Of a stretch of DNA of 64,000 bases, positions 1 through 9,237 are shown piece after piece (the first letter of the stretch is position 1; the number at the start of each line of letters is the position of its first letter). The translations under genes were made by a program, and so were the position numbers. This DNA comes from Loripinus fragilis (taxonomy: Eukaryota; Mollusca; Bivalvia; Lucinida; Lucinidae), in assembly GCA_964019695.1 (NCBI GenBank), contig OZ026530.1:33090690-33154689 (forward strand), in the 5' to 3' direction. Under the pieces are notes generated by a model that saw nothing but the letters and a program-made list of their open reading frames with translations, had not been told where the DNA came from and did no database searches.

Positions 1-705
1 TGTGTTTGCAAAATGTATGAGCGGTTGCTATGCTGGTCTGTTATAACTGCAGGCTTCCATAGTTTGTCAAAAATTTGAACACGCACTTTATCACCTTTTT
101 GCAAAGAAGATAAGTGTTTTGCAGATCTGTCGTGAAATTTCTTCTGCCTTTCACGATTAGCTGACAACTTTTTTCGCACATCATTCAATTTAAGTGGCTG
201 CGGTGTTAAGCGTTCGTTCATGCATGGCAATTTTGATCTCAATCGTCGCGACATGCATAATTCAGATGGAGACAATTCACATGATTTCAGAGGTGTTGTG
301 CGGTATGCTAATATTGCAAGATAAGGATCCTTTTTGCTATCTCTAGCCTTCTTAAATATGCGTTTCACGATGCTAACTGTCTTCTGCGAAAGGCCATTAC
401 TTTGAGGGAAACGTGGAGAACTATGTTCAACTCGAAAATTCCATTCCTGTGCAAAGGAATTGAAAGCTTCAGACGTGTAATAACTAGCGTTATCGCATAC
501 AAGTTTTTCGACGATGCCATGTCGAGCGAATGTGGTCTTCAGCTTCCGTATGATTGAGATACTTGTCGTAGTAGGAAGTAAATCTACCTCAAAATATCTG
601 CTAAAATAGTCTACCGTAACCAAGTAGTCTTTGTTGTCAAATGTAAACACGTCTGTCCCTGCAACCTGCCAAGGTCTGTCCGGAATTTGGTGTGATAGCA
701 AAAGT
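1..705 (-). pseudogene. Integrase catalytic core of gypsy element (third acidic residue lost)
   Basis: An open minus-strand frame runs from about 700 to the window edge without a stop. It shows a retroviral-type integrase core. The first catalytic Asp lies in a GTDVF context, the second in a CDNASYY context, and the conserved SPRFPQSNG block follows. The third catalytic position, exactly 35 residues after the second Asp, is Gln (codon CAG at 384-386, minus strand) instead of Glu, so the D,D-35-E triad is incomplete. Downstream is the basic C-terminal region, with a short DKVRVQIFDKLWKP-like segment near the edge. It is frameshifted relative to the zinc-binding part of integrase. The protein would insert reverse-transcribed DNA into the genome; this copy should not be able to. 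Confidence 0.85.
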
Positions 706-834
706 TGTTAAGTGTTGAAAACAAATGTCGCATTTCAACACAAAGTCTGTTATGTCACTTGTCATGCGTGGCCAAAACATTTTATCTTTAGCACGCTTCA
801 GACTTTTTTCCACACCCATGTGTGATTCATGCAC
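637..834 (-). pseudogene. Integrase N-terminal zinc-binding (HHCC) segment
   Basis: The translated frame begins MHESHMGVEKSLKRAKD and contains H-x2-H followed by C-x2-C (CDIC), the HHCC zinc-binding module at the start of retroelement integrases. The phrase FWPRM between the pairs is typical of gypsy integrases. The frame loses register around 680-720, where the catalytic core continues in another frame, so one small indel separates the two halves. It continues in phase from the RNase H fragment after an in-frame TGA at 910-912. Confidence 0.8.
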
Positions 835-909
835 AGCCTGTGTCTTGTCGAGTCGAAGCGAAGTGGGTATTACTATCTTCTGTGCTCTAATGATTATGTC
901 GTCTGCTAC

Positions 910-1365
910 TCATAATTCGTCCCTGTGATTCCAATACTCTAAGATTGATGGTGGACACATTTTTCTTGTCTCAGGCCATCCATCAAGAATTGTACGCTTT
1001 AAAGTTTGGAATTGCACATCGTTTCGCGTTGCTTGTCTAACCTGTTCAAGCTTATGGTCAGAAACGGATATTGTCGAGAAAACTGTATGAACGTGTAAGT
1101 CCAAGCCTTCTGACAATTCAGGATAAGTATCAGGTAGAAATTTTCTGCTAAGGGCGTCTGCTAAAGGTATGTCACGACCACTAACGTGCTTAATGTCGAG
1201 ATCATATCTTTGCAGCTGTAACAGTATGCGTTGTAACCTTAAAGGTGCACTACTGAGAGGTTTCTTAGCAATGGATGAAAGTGGCTTTGCATCAGATTCC
1301 ACTGTCATGCGTCTACCGTATATATACTCATGAAATCTCTTTGCCCCGAAGAGAATTCCCAACAT
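910..1365 (-). pseudogene. RNase H C-terminal half and connection to integrase
   Basis: This stretch is in the same frame as the RT/RNase H fragment upstream but separated from it by two in-frame TAG codons between 1366 and 1412. It contains the RNase H C-terminal part: FGAKRFHEYIYGRRM, an Asp in VESDAKPL where gypsy elements usually have TDHKPL, and the end motif HVSGRDIPLADALSR, the classic (N/D)xxADxLSR signature. The remaining residues link to the integrase zinc finger. The frame ends in a TGA at 910-912 that interrupts otherwise continuous homology-like sequence. RNase H removes the RNA strand during reverse transcription. Confidence 0.8.
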
Positions 1366-1410
1366 TTCTTTCTATATCTGCGCATAACCTATCTCGATTT
1401 GTGTCAACGT

Positions 1411-2085
1411 CTAAGATGCGTATGAGACTGGTCTACCTTCTTGTAGTAACGTCGCGCCAAGTCCGTATTTGGACGCGTCAACCTGCAGCGTAACGTCAAG
1501 CTTTGGGTTAAAGTAGGCTAGTACAGGACTGTCCGTCAGTATGTCTTTGATTTTTTGGAAAGCCTCGCCATGAGATTCGTTCCAAACAAATTCAACGTCC
1601 TTCTTAAGCAAGTTTCTAAGCGGGGAAGTCAAGGTAACTAAGTTTGGTGCAAAACGTGTAAGATACGTCACCATACCTAATATCGTCTCTAGCTCTGATC
1701 TGTCCTTTGGAGCATCCATTTGTCTAATCGCAGAGAGTTTTTTGTCATCGATTTTCAAACCATTTTGGGTCAAAATATTACCAAAATAGCGAACTTCTGT
1801 AACTCCAATTTTCACCATATCCGCGTTCAGCTTGATGCCTCGTTCATGAGCATGTGTCAAGACTTTACGCAAGTTTTGGTCATGTTCAGCCCTTGTTTTA
1901 CCGAATACTAGAATATCGTCCACGATTGCTGTGACACCAGTAATGCCTTCAAAAGTCTCGTCTATTTTTCGCTGAAAAACATCCTCATCAGAGCAGTTGA
2001 GACCAAACGGGACTCGTAAATAGCGATAGCGTCCAAATGGTGTGTTAAATGTGGTAAGGTATGACGACTTATCTTCAAGCTTCAA
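1411..2085 (-). pseudogene. Reverse transcriptase palm/thumb and RNase H N-terminus
   Basis: A 224-residue frame opens just after a small deletion in the RT fingers/palm boundary. It shows the FGRYRYLRVPFGL block (RT motif B region), the polymerase catalytic motif as IVDDIL at residues 54-59 (usual form (Y/F)xDD, here V at the variable position), the GxMVTYLTRF-like thumb region, and the first RNase H Asp in LQVDASKYGLGATL at about residue 203. It joins out of frame to the upstream protease-RT fragment and stops at two TAG codons. It would copy element RNA to DNA; the breaks rule that out for this copy. Confidence 0.85.
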
Positions 2086-2942
2086 TAACCACTTGTGGCA
2101 TCGAGAACTGAGAAGTAGGTAGCTTCTGACAGCTCTGATAATACTTCATCGAACGTTCGCATAGGGTAATGCGGTCTGCGGATCACGTCATTCAATGCTT
2201 TTGGATCCAAGCATATTCTAAGACTTTTTGTCTTGGGTTTTTCGACAATTACAAAAGAATTGACCCAATCTGTCGGACATGTAACTTTAGCAACGATGCC
2301 TGCGTTTTCCATACGCGTAAGTTCAGTCCTAAATCTTTCACGTAACGCAACAGGGATTCGCCTGGGTGCATTTATTACTGGAACTGCATCTGGCTTCAAA
2401 TGCAACTCTACATCGCCAGGGATCAGACCCACGCCTTTGAATAGGTCTGGATATTCGCGCATAATTTGCTCTTTGGTACAAATCTCATTTTGACCACCGG
2501 GATTGTCAGCCGAGTAAATGAGTTGTATCAGACTTAAATCAAGTGATGTTTTAAGGCTCATCAACGGAGTTCTACTTGTTTCTACAGCGTAAAACAACGT
2601 TTCAATTTGATTGGCCTTATACCGACAATTCAGATTAATTGTGCCTCTGACACTTAAAGGGTTACCTGTATATGAAGAAAGCTGAGTTTCAGGCGGTAAG
2701 AGCGGGTGCTTGATATTTAATTCACGAAATAAGCTCAACGGAATGATGTTTACTTGTAAACCTGTGTCAATTTTAAACTTAATGGGCGTTTTCTTTGGAC
2801 CAATGTTTACTGTGGCAAAAGCTTGATCGTAATGAGAAAAAGATGTATTTACCGTATCAACATAAAAATCCGAATCCAAATCTGAATCCTCAGACTGAAA
2901 TTGATCACTTTTCACTTCATGCACTGATTTTGATCTACACAT
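2082..2942 (-). pseudogene. Aspartic protease and first half of reverse transcriptase
   Basis: This 286-residue frame contains the aspartic protease motif DTG (residues 59-61, in FKIDTGLQVNIIPL), then a linker, then the RT fingers with RRIPVALRERFRTEL, the SFVIVEKPKTKSLRICLDPKALN region and the first polymerase Asp in FSVLDATSGY at the end. The frame then hits TGA because about eight bases seem to be missing where gypsy RTs continue with W-Q-I. It overlaps the end of the gag/nucleocapsid frame by 31 bases in the -1 frame, which could be a programmed shift or simple decay. Confidence 0.85.
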
Positions 2943-3229
2943 GCGCGTTGAAAATGATTTAGTTTATTGCACTTTCTGCAAATTTGTCCTTTGGCTGGAC
3001 ACACTTCATTTAACTTATGAGCGTCATATCCACAGTTTGTACACTTGGCGTCCTGTTCACGTCTCGTCTTGTTCATCCCCGTCTGTGGTTCGTAGCCCTG
3101 TGGTGTGTAACCCTTGGCCCCATACGATTGTCGCTGACCCATCGTAGTACCAGATCGGTTCGAACGTTTGACTCGTCTCTTGGTCTTCGGTTTGACCATG
3201 TGAACGTCATTAGGTGTCATCTGCTTCAT
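2912..3229 (-). pseudogene. Gag C-terminus: nucleocapsid with two zinc knuckles
   Basis: This is a basic region (KPKTKRRVKRSNR) followed by two cysteine clusters. The first is C-x2-C-x4-H-x5-C (CTNCGYDAHKLNEVC, residues 63-77), a slightly stretched knuckle. The second is a canonical C-x2-C-x4-H-x4-C (CRKCNKLNHFQRAC, residues 84-97). Such knuckles bind element RNA. The fragment is in the same frame as the gag fragment at 3293-3757 and separated from it only by an in-frame TGA, so both belong to one original gag. Confidence 0.85.
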
Positions 3230-3292
3230 CTGCTCCTGGGCGTATTCGTAATTTTGCCCAATCTGAATAGCTTTTTGTAACGTTAAGTCTCT

Positions 3293-3757
3293 TCAAACGT
3301 TAATGAGATGCTCACGTACTTTGGGTGAGTTAGTCCAAAACACAATTCTGTCCCGTATCATTTCTTCAGGATCATGATAGTCACAATCTCTTGACTTCAA
3401 TCGTAATCTCGTGACAAAAGAATCAATGGCTTCACTTCCTTGTATTTCGTTATTAAACTGGTAACGTGCAAATATAGGGTTCAACGTCAGTCTGACGTGC
3501 ATCTTAAAGCGTTCATAAAACGTTTCCATTTTCTTGGCGTCGTCTGCTGATATGTCAGTCCAGGTATGACGAATATCTCTCCCTTTGTCACCAACCCATA
3601 GTAACAAATATGACACTTTTTCTTCCTCTGTTTTAGCTTTAAGAGGTCCAGAAAACATTAACGCAGTGTGTCTCATAAATTTCTCCCACTGCTCTGGCAA
3701 GTTCGTATCGTCCCATCGCATCGAGGGTGGTGTTATTCCTGCTAATTCCATTGTCAC
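3293..3757 (-). pseudogene. Gag capsid-like region
   Basis: The first ATG after the primer-binding site (3757) opens 154 codons with the retrotransposon gag layout: WDDTNLPEQWEKF near the start, a WTDIS segment, FYERFKMHVRLTLNP, then RYQFNNEIQGSEAIDSFV and MIRDRIVFW, which match the usual progression of retrotransposon gag domains. It ends at a TGA and continues in the same frame to the zinc knuckles. The 62 bases between the primer site and the ATG form a short leader. Capsid-like particles would be its product. Confidence 0.8.
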
Positions 3758-3819
3758 AATTTGTGCATATAAATTCCAAATTTCTAGATCGAACTGTTTT
3801 CAAAATGTTTATCAAATTT

Positions 3820-3834
3820 CACTTCTGAACACCA
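3820..3834 (-). other. Primer-binding site, tRNA-Leu type
   Basis: On the minus strand this reads TGGTGTTCAGAAGTG directly after the LTR. The 3' end of many leucine tRNAs would pair with TGGTGTCAGAAGTGG, so the match is complete apart from one extra T. It starts immediately next to the LTR (3835), as expected for a minus-strand primer site. Confidence 0.75.
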
Positions 3835-4042
3835 TGTTTCGTTTCTTGGGGTACTGTCTTATAATGTATTAGTAAAGCTCAATAAAGAACTCAACACAGC
3901 GTGTTGTATACATACATCTACTTTAATGAGTACCTAAATAGGAACTGGCAACAACAAGAGAAGCGCGTTACTGAAGCGCGCAGTATGTAAATATGCAAGG
4001 TCATAGGTAAGCTATAGCATTGATGCTATACAAAACGTTACA
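3835..4042 (-). repeat. 5' LTR of the gypsy element (208 bp)
   Basis: The inner boundary is fixed by the primer-binding site at 3834. On the element strand the LTR starts TGTAACG at 4042 and ends GAAACA at 3835, giving the required TG...CA ends. The outer flank (4043-4047, gtgag) would be one half of a 5-bp TSD; its partner is outside the window. Immediately beyond it the sequence resembles other copies of dispersed family A, so the element landed in or next to that repeat. Confidence 0.8.
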
Positions 4043-4245
4043 GTGAGTCAAAAAGAAATTTGTGGATACCAGAAGTAAATAAATATTAGTTTTTTATCAG
4101 ATGTATTACAGTTTTTGTAACATTCTACTGATCTTTATACCAAAGATAAATACACCAGCTTCATTTTTTCTTATGTAAGGGAGGCTACTTTAATAATTAT
4201 AGCGGTAAAACCGCAACTGTATACGAAGAATATTATGGGGCCAGA
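4043..4245 (+). repeat. Dispersed repeat family A, 5' fragment, diverged
   Basis: It matches the start of family A (compare 9420-9560, 33918-34060, 44763-44900, 59950-60080): a gtggataccagaag segment, a T-rich block, then the aagggaggctact and 'gcgcaactgt'-like segments. It is much more diverged than the copies at 44.7 and 59.9 kb and stops near 4245. Confidence 0.6.
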
Positions 4246-4599
4246 ATCCCTCAATATTAAGCAGCGGAGACCCACACACCCTGATTCTATTGTACATGTA
4301 TGTATATTCCACTTGCCTGAAAGAGTTAAGAAACACATAAACTCTACATTTGAAAGAAAAAATAAGAACTCGGGACCTGGCAGAAGGTTGGAAACTTACA
4401 TTCAATCGGTCAGAAAAACATCTTTAGCCCACTCGCTTTCTTTGTAATAACCTGCGAAACACTTTAAGACAAAGCCATATTCTGTTTCTAAAAACACTAC
4501 AAAACGTTAAAGCAACGTAGTTTCAACGTCGATGCTTTCAACATCGACATTGATGCGGCGTTGTTACGACCTCGTGTGCCTGCTAGGAAACTAGGCCTA
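4246..4599. other. Unassigned intergenic DNA
   Basis: I see no gene or recognised repeat here. Short frames present have no protein-like character. Confidence 0.4.
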
Positions 4600-4776
4600 C
4601 CTGTATGCAAAATATTTTGACTCGATGTATTTGTATTTGTCTTATAAACGATTGATTGTTTACTTATGTATAATGTATTTTGGTTGTTGTATTGTATTAT
4701 TAATTTATTATTGTTAAATATGCCAGAAATGGCCCATGATTGGATTAATAAAAGTATTCTATTCTATTCTAATCAC
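4600..4776 (+). mobile_element. 5'-truncated LINE 3' tail ending in (attct)n
   Basis: The stretch ends gattggattaataaaagt followed by attctattctattct, a typical 3' end of CR1/jockey-type LINEs with a short microsatellite tail. No coding part remains, so this is a heavily 5'-truncated insertion. The left boundary is approximate. Confidence 0.55.
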
Positions 4777-4811
4777 TACCAAGCCCCTAAGAGAAATTAG
4801 ACATAACATCC

Positions 4812-5035
4812 CAACAATGTGGTAGGCCTATGTGCAACCAGCAAAGACTCAGATCAGCCTGCGCGTCCGCGCAGTCTGATCAGAGCCTTTGCAAGCCGCT
4901 TGAATATTCTATGGACCGAACATAAAATGGAGTTTCTAAGCTTAAAAGGAGGATGCACAGGCCTACCTGAGTCTATTCATGTCAAAATACCACATTGATG
5001 GAAATCACATGTCACGGCTCATATGTATGCGGCCT
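4812..5035 (+). mobile_element. TGAG-type MITE, diverged copy
   Basis: It shares the body of the element at 32951-33189: the caatgtgg start, a short palindrome gcgcgtccgcgcagtctgat, gtttctaagc, and a right end ccacattgatggaaatcaca then ggctcat. The left TIR is eroded. It lies directly upstream of a segment shared with 44.38 and 59.53 kb. Confidence 0.6.
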
Positions 5036-5217
5036 GATTATTTTCTGACGATATTTTGAGGTAATTGTATAGGCTACCAGCATCTTCGCAAGCCATAGGT
5101 ACTAACTCCACTTCGTTCCTTACGTAAGGAACGAAGTGGAGTTAGTACCCTTGGCTTGCGAAGATGAGGCTACCAGGTACGTATGCTTCCTAGCATCATT
5201 CACATGGGTGGTAAGAC
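5036..5217 (+). repeat. R1 segment of composite repeat, interrupted by a hairpin
   Basis: Sequence flanking the hairpin (gattattttctgacgatatt ... cttcctagcatcattcacat ... gtaagacct) matches 44400-44495 and 59560-59660 closely. In those copies the hairpin is absent, so they are empty sites for the insertion at 5081-5166. Confidence 0.75.
5081..5166. mobile_element. 86-bp perfect-hairpin MITE, MULE-like 10-bp TSD
   Basis: The two 43-bp halves are inverted copies of each other with two mismatches, centred at 5123/5124 (ttacgtaa). The ends are catcttcgc and gcgaagatg. Both sides carry the 10-bp direct repeat aggctaccag (5071-5080 and 5167-5176), and 59601 onward shows a single copy with no insert. 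A 9-11-bp duplication is typical of Mutator-like transposases. It has no coding capacity. Confidence 0.8.
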
Positions 5218-5284
5218 CTAAAAAAAAACTTTTTGTGGCTTTTCCATGGGTAGTAACCAGAACTGGGCCGGGAGGGTTTATGAT

Positions 5285-5967
5285 ATTATACAATTATTGA
5301 CTTCAATGAGGTAGACATGAGGATTTATCTACCCGAAAAAGTGATAATTCACCGAGGCCGCTAGGCCGAGGTGAATATCACTTTTAAGGGTAGTTAAATT
5401 CTCATGTCTACCGAAATTGAAGTCAATAATTGTTTTGTTATATGACTTTTCAACTAAGAATGAAACTTTTCTACTTTCACTCGAGTTGTTCCTTCAACCT
5501 AAAGACTTTCTAACAAGTTTTATCAACTGTTATCAAAATATTTTAATGTAGTTTTTTGCATTTTGAAATGTATATTAATTCTCTGAATGTGGAATGTAAA
5601 ATTTAATCATAAAACTTTTTTTACATTTTATTAATTCATACAAAGATAAATGAACAAACAAAACAAAACAAAACAGTTGTTAAAATTCATGAAAGTCTTT
5701 AGTTTACCTGTTGGGATGTGAAACAGCAAATCATGTCAATTTCATGCAGCACATGCTAGTTTTATACTCATCATGCTATTTTTAGCTCTCTAGAGGGTGA
5801 TATTGCAGAAGTGTCAAAAATATTAACTTCTGGAAACTGGTTCGAGCTGGTTTTCATCCTATATCACCTTCTGGGCCAGTTTAGACCAGTTTTCAGGTAG
5901 ACATAGAGATTTATGAAGACAAATTGGGCCAATCAGGAGACAGGATTCTCTCCAGTCATATAACAAG
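5285..5967. mobile_element. Insertion inside the S1 SINE, unclassified, carries a hairpin
   Basis: The limits come from comparison with the intact SINE at 9014-9237. The left part (5291-5431) is a near-complete inverted repeat; the rest is AT-rich with no coding frame. A 10-bp inverted pair, gttatatgac (5437-5446) and gtcatataac (5955-5964), suggests the right part could be a separate TIR element. I could not define TSDs. Confidence 0.5.
5291..5431. repeat. 141-bp hairpin
   Basis: The outer arms caattattgacttcaat and attgaagtcaataattg are perfect inverted copies. Further inverted blocks (tagacatgag/ctcatgtcta, ctaccc/gggtag, gtgataattcacc/ggtgaatatcac, gaggcc/ggccga) continue to the centre near 5361. 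The transcript of either strand would fold into one long hairpin. Confidence 0.8.
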
Positions 5968-6337
5968 TGAGTTTATTATGTGACGGGAGCACCCGAAGGC
6001 TCACCGAAAGTGGTTTTATGGAGAAGCCGGGAATCGGACCTGCGACCCCTGGTTTATAAGGCATAGCGCTTATCCACTACACCACGGGGGCTTACCGCCA
6101 TGAAATAGTACGCATCACGAGATGCGATGCGCTAATTAAGTTTCAATAGTAATGATCGACGATTAAAAATTATTACTTACTAGAAAAGAGCCCACGCAAG
6201 CGCGGAAATATTTCATGATTGTCAATTTACCTTTATTTTGCATTTAAAAAAGCTGAAACTTGTATCCCCCTTTCATGTGTGTTAATTTTTCACAGCTTTA
6301 TGAAATCTGAAACTTGTATTGGCGATTCTAGTCGCCA

Positions 6338-6690
6338 AAATGACCATGGGCCCAAATAGGTATGGGCCGAAATGACCCGAAACCGGCGAGTTTTAATTTT
6401 TTTTACAAAAGCTGATACTTGTAAACATGATTATGCTTATATCTTCTCATCTTGAAAATCACTAAAAATCTTCAGCGAGGTGACTTTTACTATATTTGTT
6501 TTCCTCCAAACAATGCCAAAAATCGCTCAAATCCAGGTTCTTATTTCTGAACAATGCACTTTTTTAAACAGATTTTATTGATAGCGTCATTGCCTACTGC
6601 GTCAAGTGGTACGACCAAGCCTATCAATGTAAGCTGTTTAGCGACCTTGAAACTTAGGATTATTGAGCGTGAGTCAGAGAAAGGTGTCTT
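6338..6690 (+). repeat. Dispersed repeat W, copy 1
   Basis: It shares several blocks in the same order with 8338-8640: gggccgaaatgacc, acaaaagctgatacttgtaa, cttcagcgaggcgcc-like, gatagcgtcattgcctac, gtggtacgaccaagcc and gaccttgacacttaggatta. No coding frame is evident. The two copies are about 2 kb apart in direct orientation. The 6093-6337 stretch before it holds only a short family A leader (near 6110) and no gene. Confidence 0.65.
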
Positions 6691-7213
6691 GAACTTTCAT
6701 AACTCTAGTTGCCATCAATGGTAGTAATTAACTATTTTATAGAAGTTCTGTTTGTTTTGTTACTGTTTTGTGAGTCCCCCCCCCCAAAAGTCTGTACTTG
6801 TTTAAAGCTAGTGTCAATTTAAGTTTATACTAAGGTCTGCTGATTATTATAGTTTAGTGTTGTGTTGGTTACTGGTACTGTCCAAAAATAGGGACAATGT
6901 CGGAAAAATTAGTCTGCAATTTTTTAAGTGGTAGCTGCCCAAACCAATAAATGAGTGGTTTTCACACTCAAAATGCAAAGAAATACAATATTTAAGGAAA
7001 TTTTTGTATACCAAATTATCTTCTTCAAAGGCAAACCTGGAAATGTCGTTACTTTTCGTGGTTAAAAAACAAACTTTTTCTCCTTATTTTTCTTCCAACT
7101 TCTGATTGGGAATTTTACTGTGCCAATTGGGAAAAAGGAGGTGTTTCGCCTTTGGGAGTGGGGCCGAATTTCGCCCCCCAAAATGGCCTGAAAAGGAACA
7201 CTGATGCCGAAAT

Positions 7214-7417
7214 GGTTTGGATTGATTGGTGTTTTACGTCCCGGTAAACAATTTTTCAGTCATGTTGAGACGGAGCCACTTCTTCCTGGGTATTATTAGT
7301 ACTTTGGGAAGGTGAAAGTGCCTTTCTCAAGGACACTACACAGCGGTCGTGGGGTTCGAACTCGGGGCCTCTAGGTCCCGAGTCTGACGCTCTACCACTG
7401 AGCCACCGCGCCTCCAT
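7214..7417 (-). mobile_element. tRNA-derived SINE (family S2), full-length with TSD
   Basis: On the minus strand it starts with a tRNA-like head (A box gtggctcagtggtagagcg, B box gagttcgaacccc), then a central block gtgtccttgagaaaggcact that resembles conserved SINE central domains, and a tail with gggacgtaaaac. It is flanked by the 10-bp direct repeat atgccgaaat (7204-7213 and 7418-7427). The stretch 6691-7203 before it holds no gene. Confidence 0.85.
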
Positions 7418-7427
7418 ATGCCGAAAT

Positions 7428-8170
7428 ACACTTCCCTTTTTACGACCATTATAGGCGAAACGGAGCGGTCTGGGGCGAAGTATTTCGCCGATTTGCCCTC
7501 AAACTGGAACCCTGCTTGTACCTGAAAGCTAACATATAAAATTTGGGTTTGATTGGCCCATCAATTTCCGAGAAAAGCCAGTTTTAATTTTCATATACGT
7601 AAATGACCTTTAGCCAAGGTCAAGAAATGACCTCGGCCTTCAATACTCACAATTCTTCATTATTTCAGTTGGTTTCAGGTCAGAGGCTGAAATATTTGTG
7701 AAAAAATCAACAGCTTTCACTTTTTCCTGTAGAAAAGCCTAAGTTAACAAATTTGACCTTGTTGTAAAATTGGTCAAGGTCAACCGTAGGTCATCATTTG
7801 AACAAAGTATGATGGGCAGAGTCACCACTGCTACATACCAAGTTTCGTGGAAATTGGTTCACCGGTTCCGGGGAAGAAGATTTTTGAAGGGTTTTTACCA
7901 TATATGGGCGTGGCGGCCATCTTGGTCATGTGACCCAGATGCAACAAACAAACTTTCGTTCCCCCTACCCAAAGAGGCTCCACATAAAATTTGTCTTTGA
8001 TTGGTCAAATAGTTTCCGAGAAGAAGATGTTTGAAATTGTTGACGACAACGGACCATGGGCATCCTACCTATAAGCTGACATATGCTGCTAAGGTGAGCT
8101 AAAAACAAATTCAACCTCAAGCCCTCACCAGTAGCTTGCACCTGACCGTTCTAAGGTGGTGATTTTGGTG
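7428..8170 (+). repeat. Old dispersed repeat rich in aaggtca half-sites
   Basis: Phrases such as ccaaggtcaagaaatgacct, ttggtcaaggtcaac and catcttggtcatgtgaccca recur here and in another form at 53480-54300. The style is that of a decayed invertebrate repeat family. The open frame at 7770-8000 inside it looks like chance. Confidence 0.45.
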
Positions 8171-8337
8171 TAGTTCTTACTTCGTTATTTGCATACCTGT
8201 CAACTTTTTGAAATCTTAAAGAGTGAGATTGCGCGCGACGCCCTTAAAATGGTTATTTTCTGCTCGCATTTACCGCGCGGACCAATTTTACCAAATTTTT
8301 TAGGAGTGAGATTTATTTTTTTCTAAGAACCAAAAAG

Positions 8338-8640
8338 GGATTATTGGGCCGAAATGACCATGGGCCGAAATGACCCGGAACCGACGATTTTTTTTTTATT
8401 TTCTTTTTACAAAAGCTGATACTTGTAAATGCGGTTATGTTTATTTCTTCTCGTCAAGAAAATCACAGAAAAACTTCAGCGAGGCGCCTTTTACTAATAA
8501 TATTTGATAGCGTCATTGCCTACCGTGATATAAGTGGTACGACCAAGCCAATCGATGTAAACAGTACATTATGCGCAGCGACCTTGACACTTAGGATTAT
8601 TAAGCGCGTGTCGAAGAAAGGTGTGATGATTACCGCGACT
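8338..8640 (+). repeat. Dispersed repeat W, copy 2
   Basis: Same blocks and orientation as 6338-6690, including the stretches around gatagcgtcattgcctac and aggattatt. The copies differ by several percent and by small indels. The region 8640-9000 that follows holds nothing I can assign. Confidence 0.65.
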
Positions 8641-9013
8641 AATAATCAGTTTTGATAAGGGATTATTTAAAATTACAGCCATATCTTTTTTTCTTTGGCG
8701 AGTTTGGCGGCGTTTTCCCCATTGTTGTTTATAATATGGCCGACTTGACACAGCATAATACACATATACATATGACATATACACAAAAATTCGGAACGCT
8801 TCGGTCATCTCCATTCAGTTTGTATTGGAAACCCAATCGATCTAAAAATAGTGACGCGTGACCATGAACGTGACATACACTAAATATAGAAACATTCGCC
8901 AGAGGGCGCAGTTCTTTTAGAAAACACACTTAATTCCAAAATTCTCTAAATCTATGCTAAATGAAAACTCATCCTAACCGAGATTATCAATGAAAGCAAT
9001 ATCTTAAAGTAAC

Positions 9014-9237
9014 AAAAAAAAACAAAAAAAACTTTTTGTGGCTTTCCCTGGGTAGAAACCAGTACCGCCGGGAGGGTTTATGATTTGTGTGTTTATTATA
9101 TGACGGGAGCACCCGAAGGCTCACCGAAAGTGGTTTTATATGGGTTTTTTATGGTTTTATGGAGAAGCCGGGAATCGAACCTGCGACCCCTGGTTTACAA
9201 GGCATAGCGCTTATCCACTACACCACGGGGACTTCTC
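9014..9237 (-). mobile_element. tRNA-Thr-derived SINE (family S1), full-length with 13-bp TSD
   Basis: The tRNA-like head occupies the right end on the minus strand: A box tggtgtagtggataa, then ccttgtaaaccaggggtcgc, then B box ggttcgattcc. The 3' part ends in a T-rich tail at 9014-9030. Perfect 13-bp flanking repeats atcttaaagtaac lie at 9001-9013 and 9238-9250. The sequence around the TGT anticodon position is very close to tRNA-Thr(UGU). Confidence 0.88.

Larger units (their letters stand above)
1..4042 (-). mobile_element. Ty3/gypsy LTR retrotransposon, Steamer/Mag-like, decayed, partial
   Basis: Reading on the minus strand from 4042 down, the order is LTR, primer-binding site, gag, CCHC nucleocapsid, protease, reverse transcriptase, RNase H, integrase. 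Protease-RT-RNase H-integrase is the Ty3/gypsy order. The tRNA-Leu-type primer site, short ~208-bp LTR and motif wording resemble the Steamer/Mag lineage of clams (family knowledge, not a search). The reading frame is broken by at least four in-frame stops (after gag near 3290, two near 1366-1412, one at 910-912) and by frameshifts near 2912-2942, 2083 and 680-720. The copy is therefore non-functional. Its 3' end and second LTR lie beyond the left edge of the window. Confidence 0.9.
5218..6092 (-). mobile_element. tRNA-Thr-derived SINE (family S1), split by an insertion
   Basis: The tRNA-like head lies at 6000-6092 on the minus strand (A box gtggtgtagtggataa, B box ggtccgattcc) and the 3' part at 5228-5284. 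The segments join up when compared with the uninterrupted copy at 9014-9237. About 680 bp of foreign DNA (5285-5967) separates them. The head keeps a 'cttataaaccaggggtcgc' anticodon-arm-like stretch. Confidence 0.75.

Noticed and set aside
8897..8911. CTCF-like motif cgccagagggcgcag
   Set aside because: A single partial match in 64 kb is expected by chance and I cannot test binding.
9150..9237. Functional tRNA-Thr gene
   Set aside because: The head is fused to a SINE body with TSDs and lacks a paired acceptor stem.
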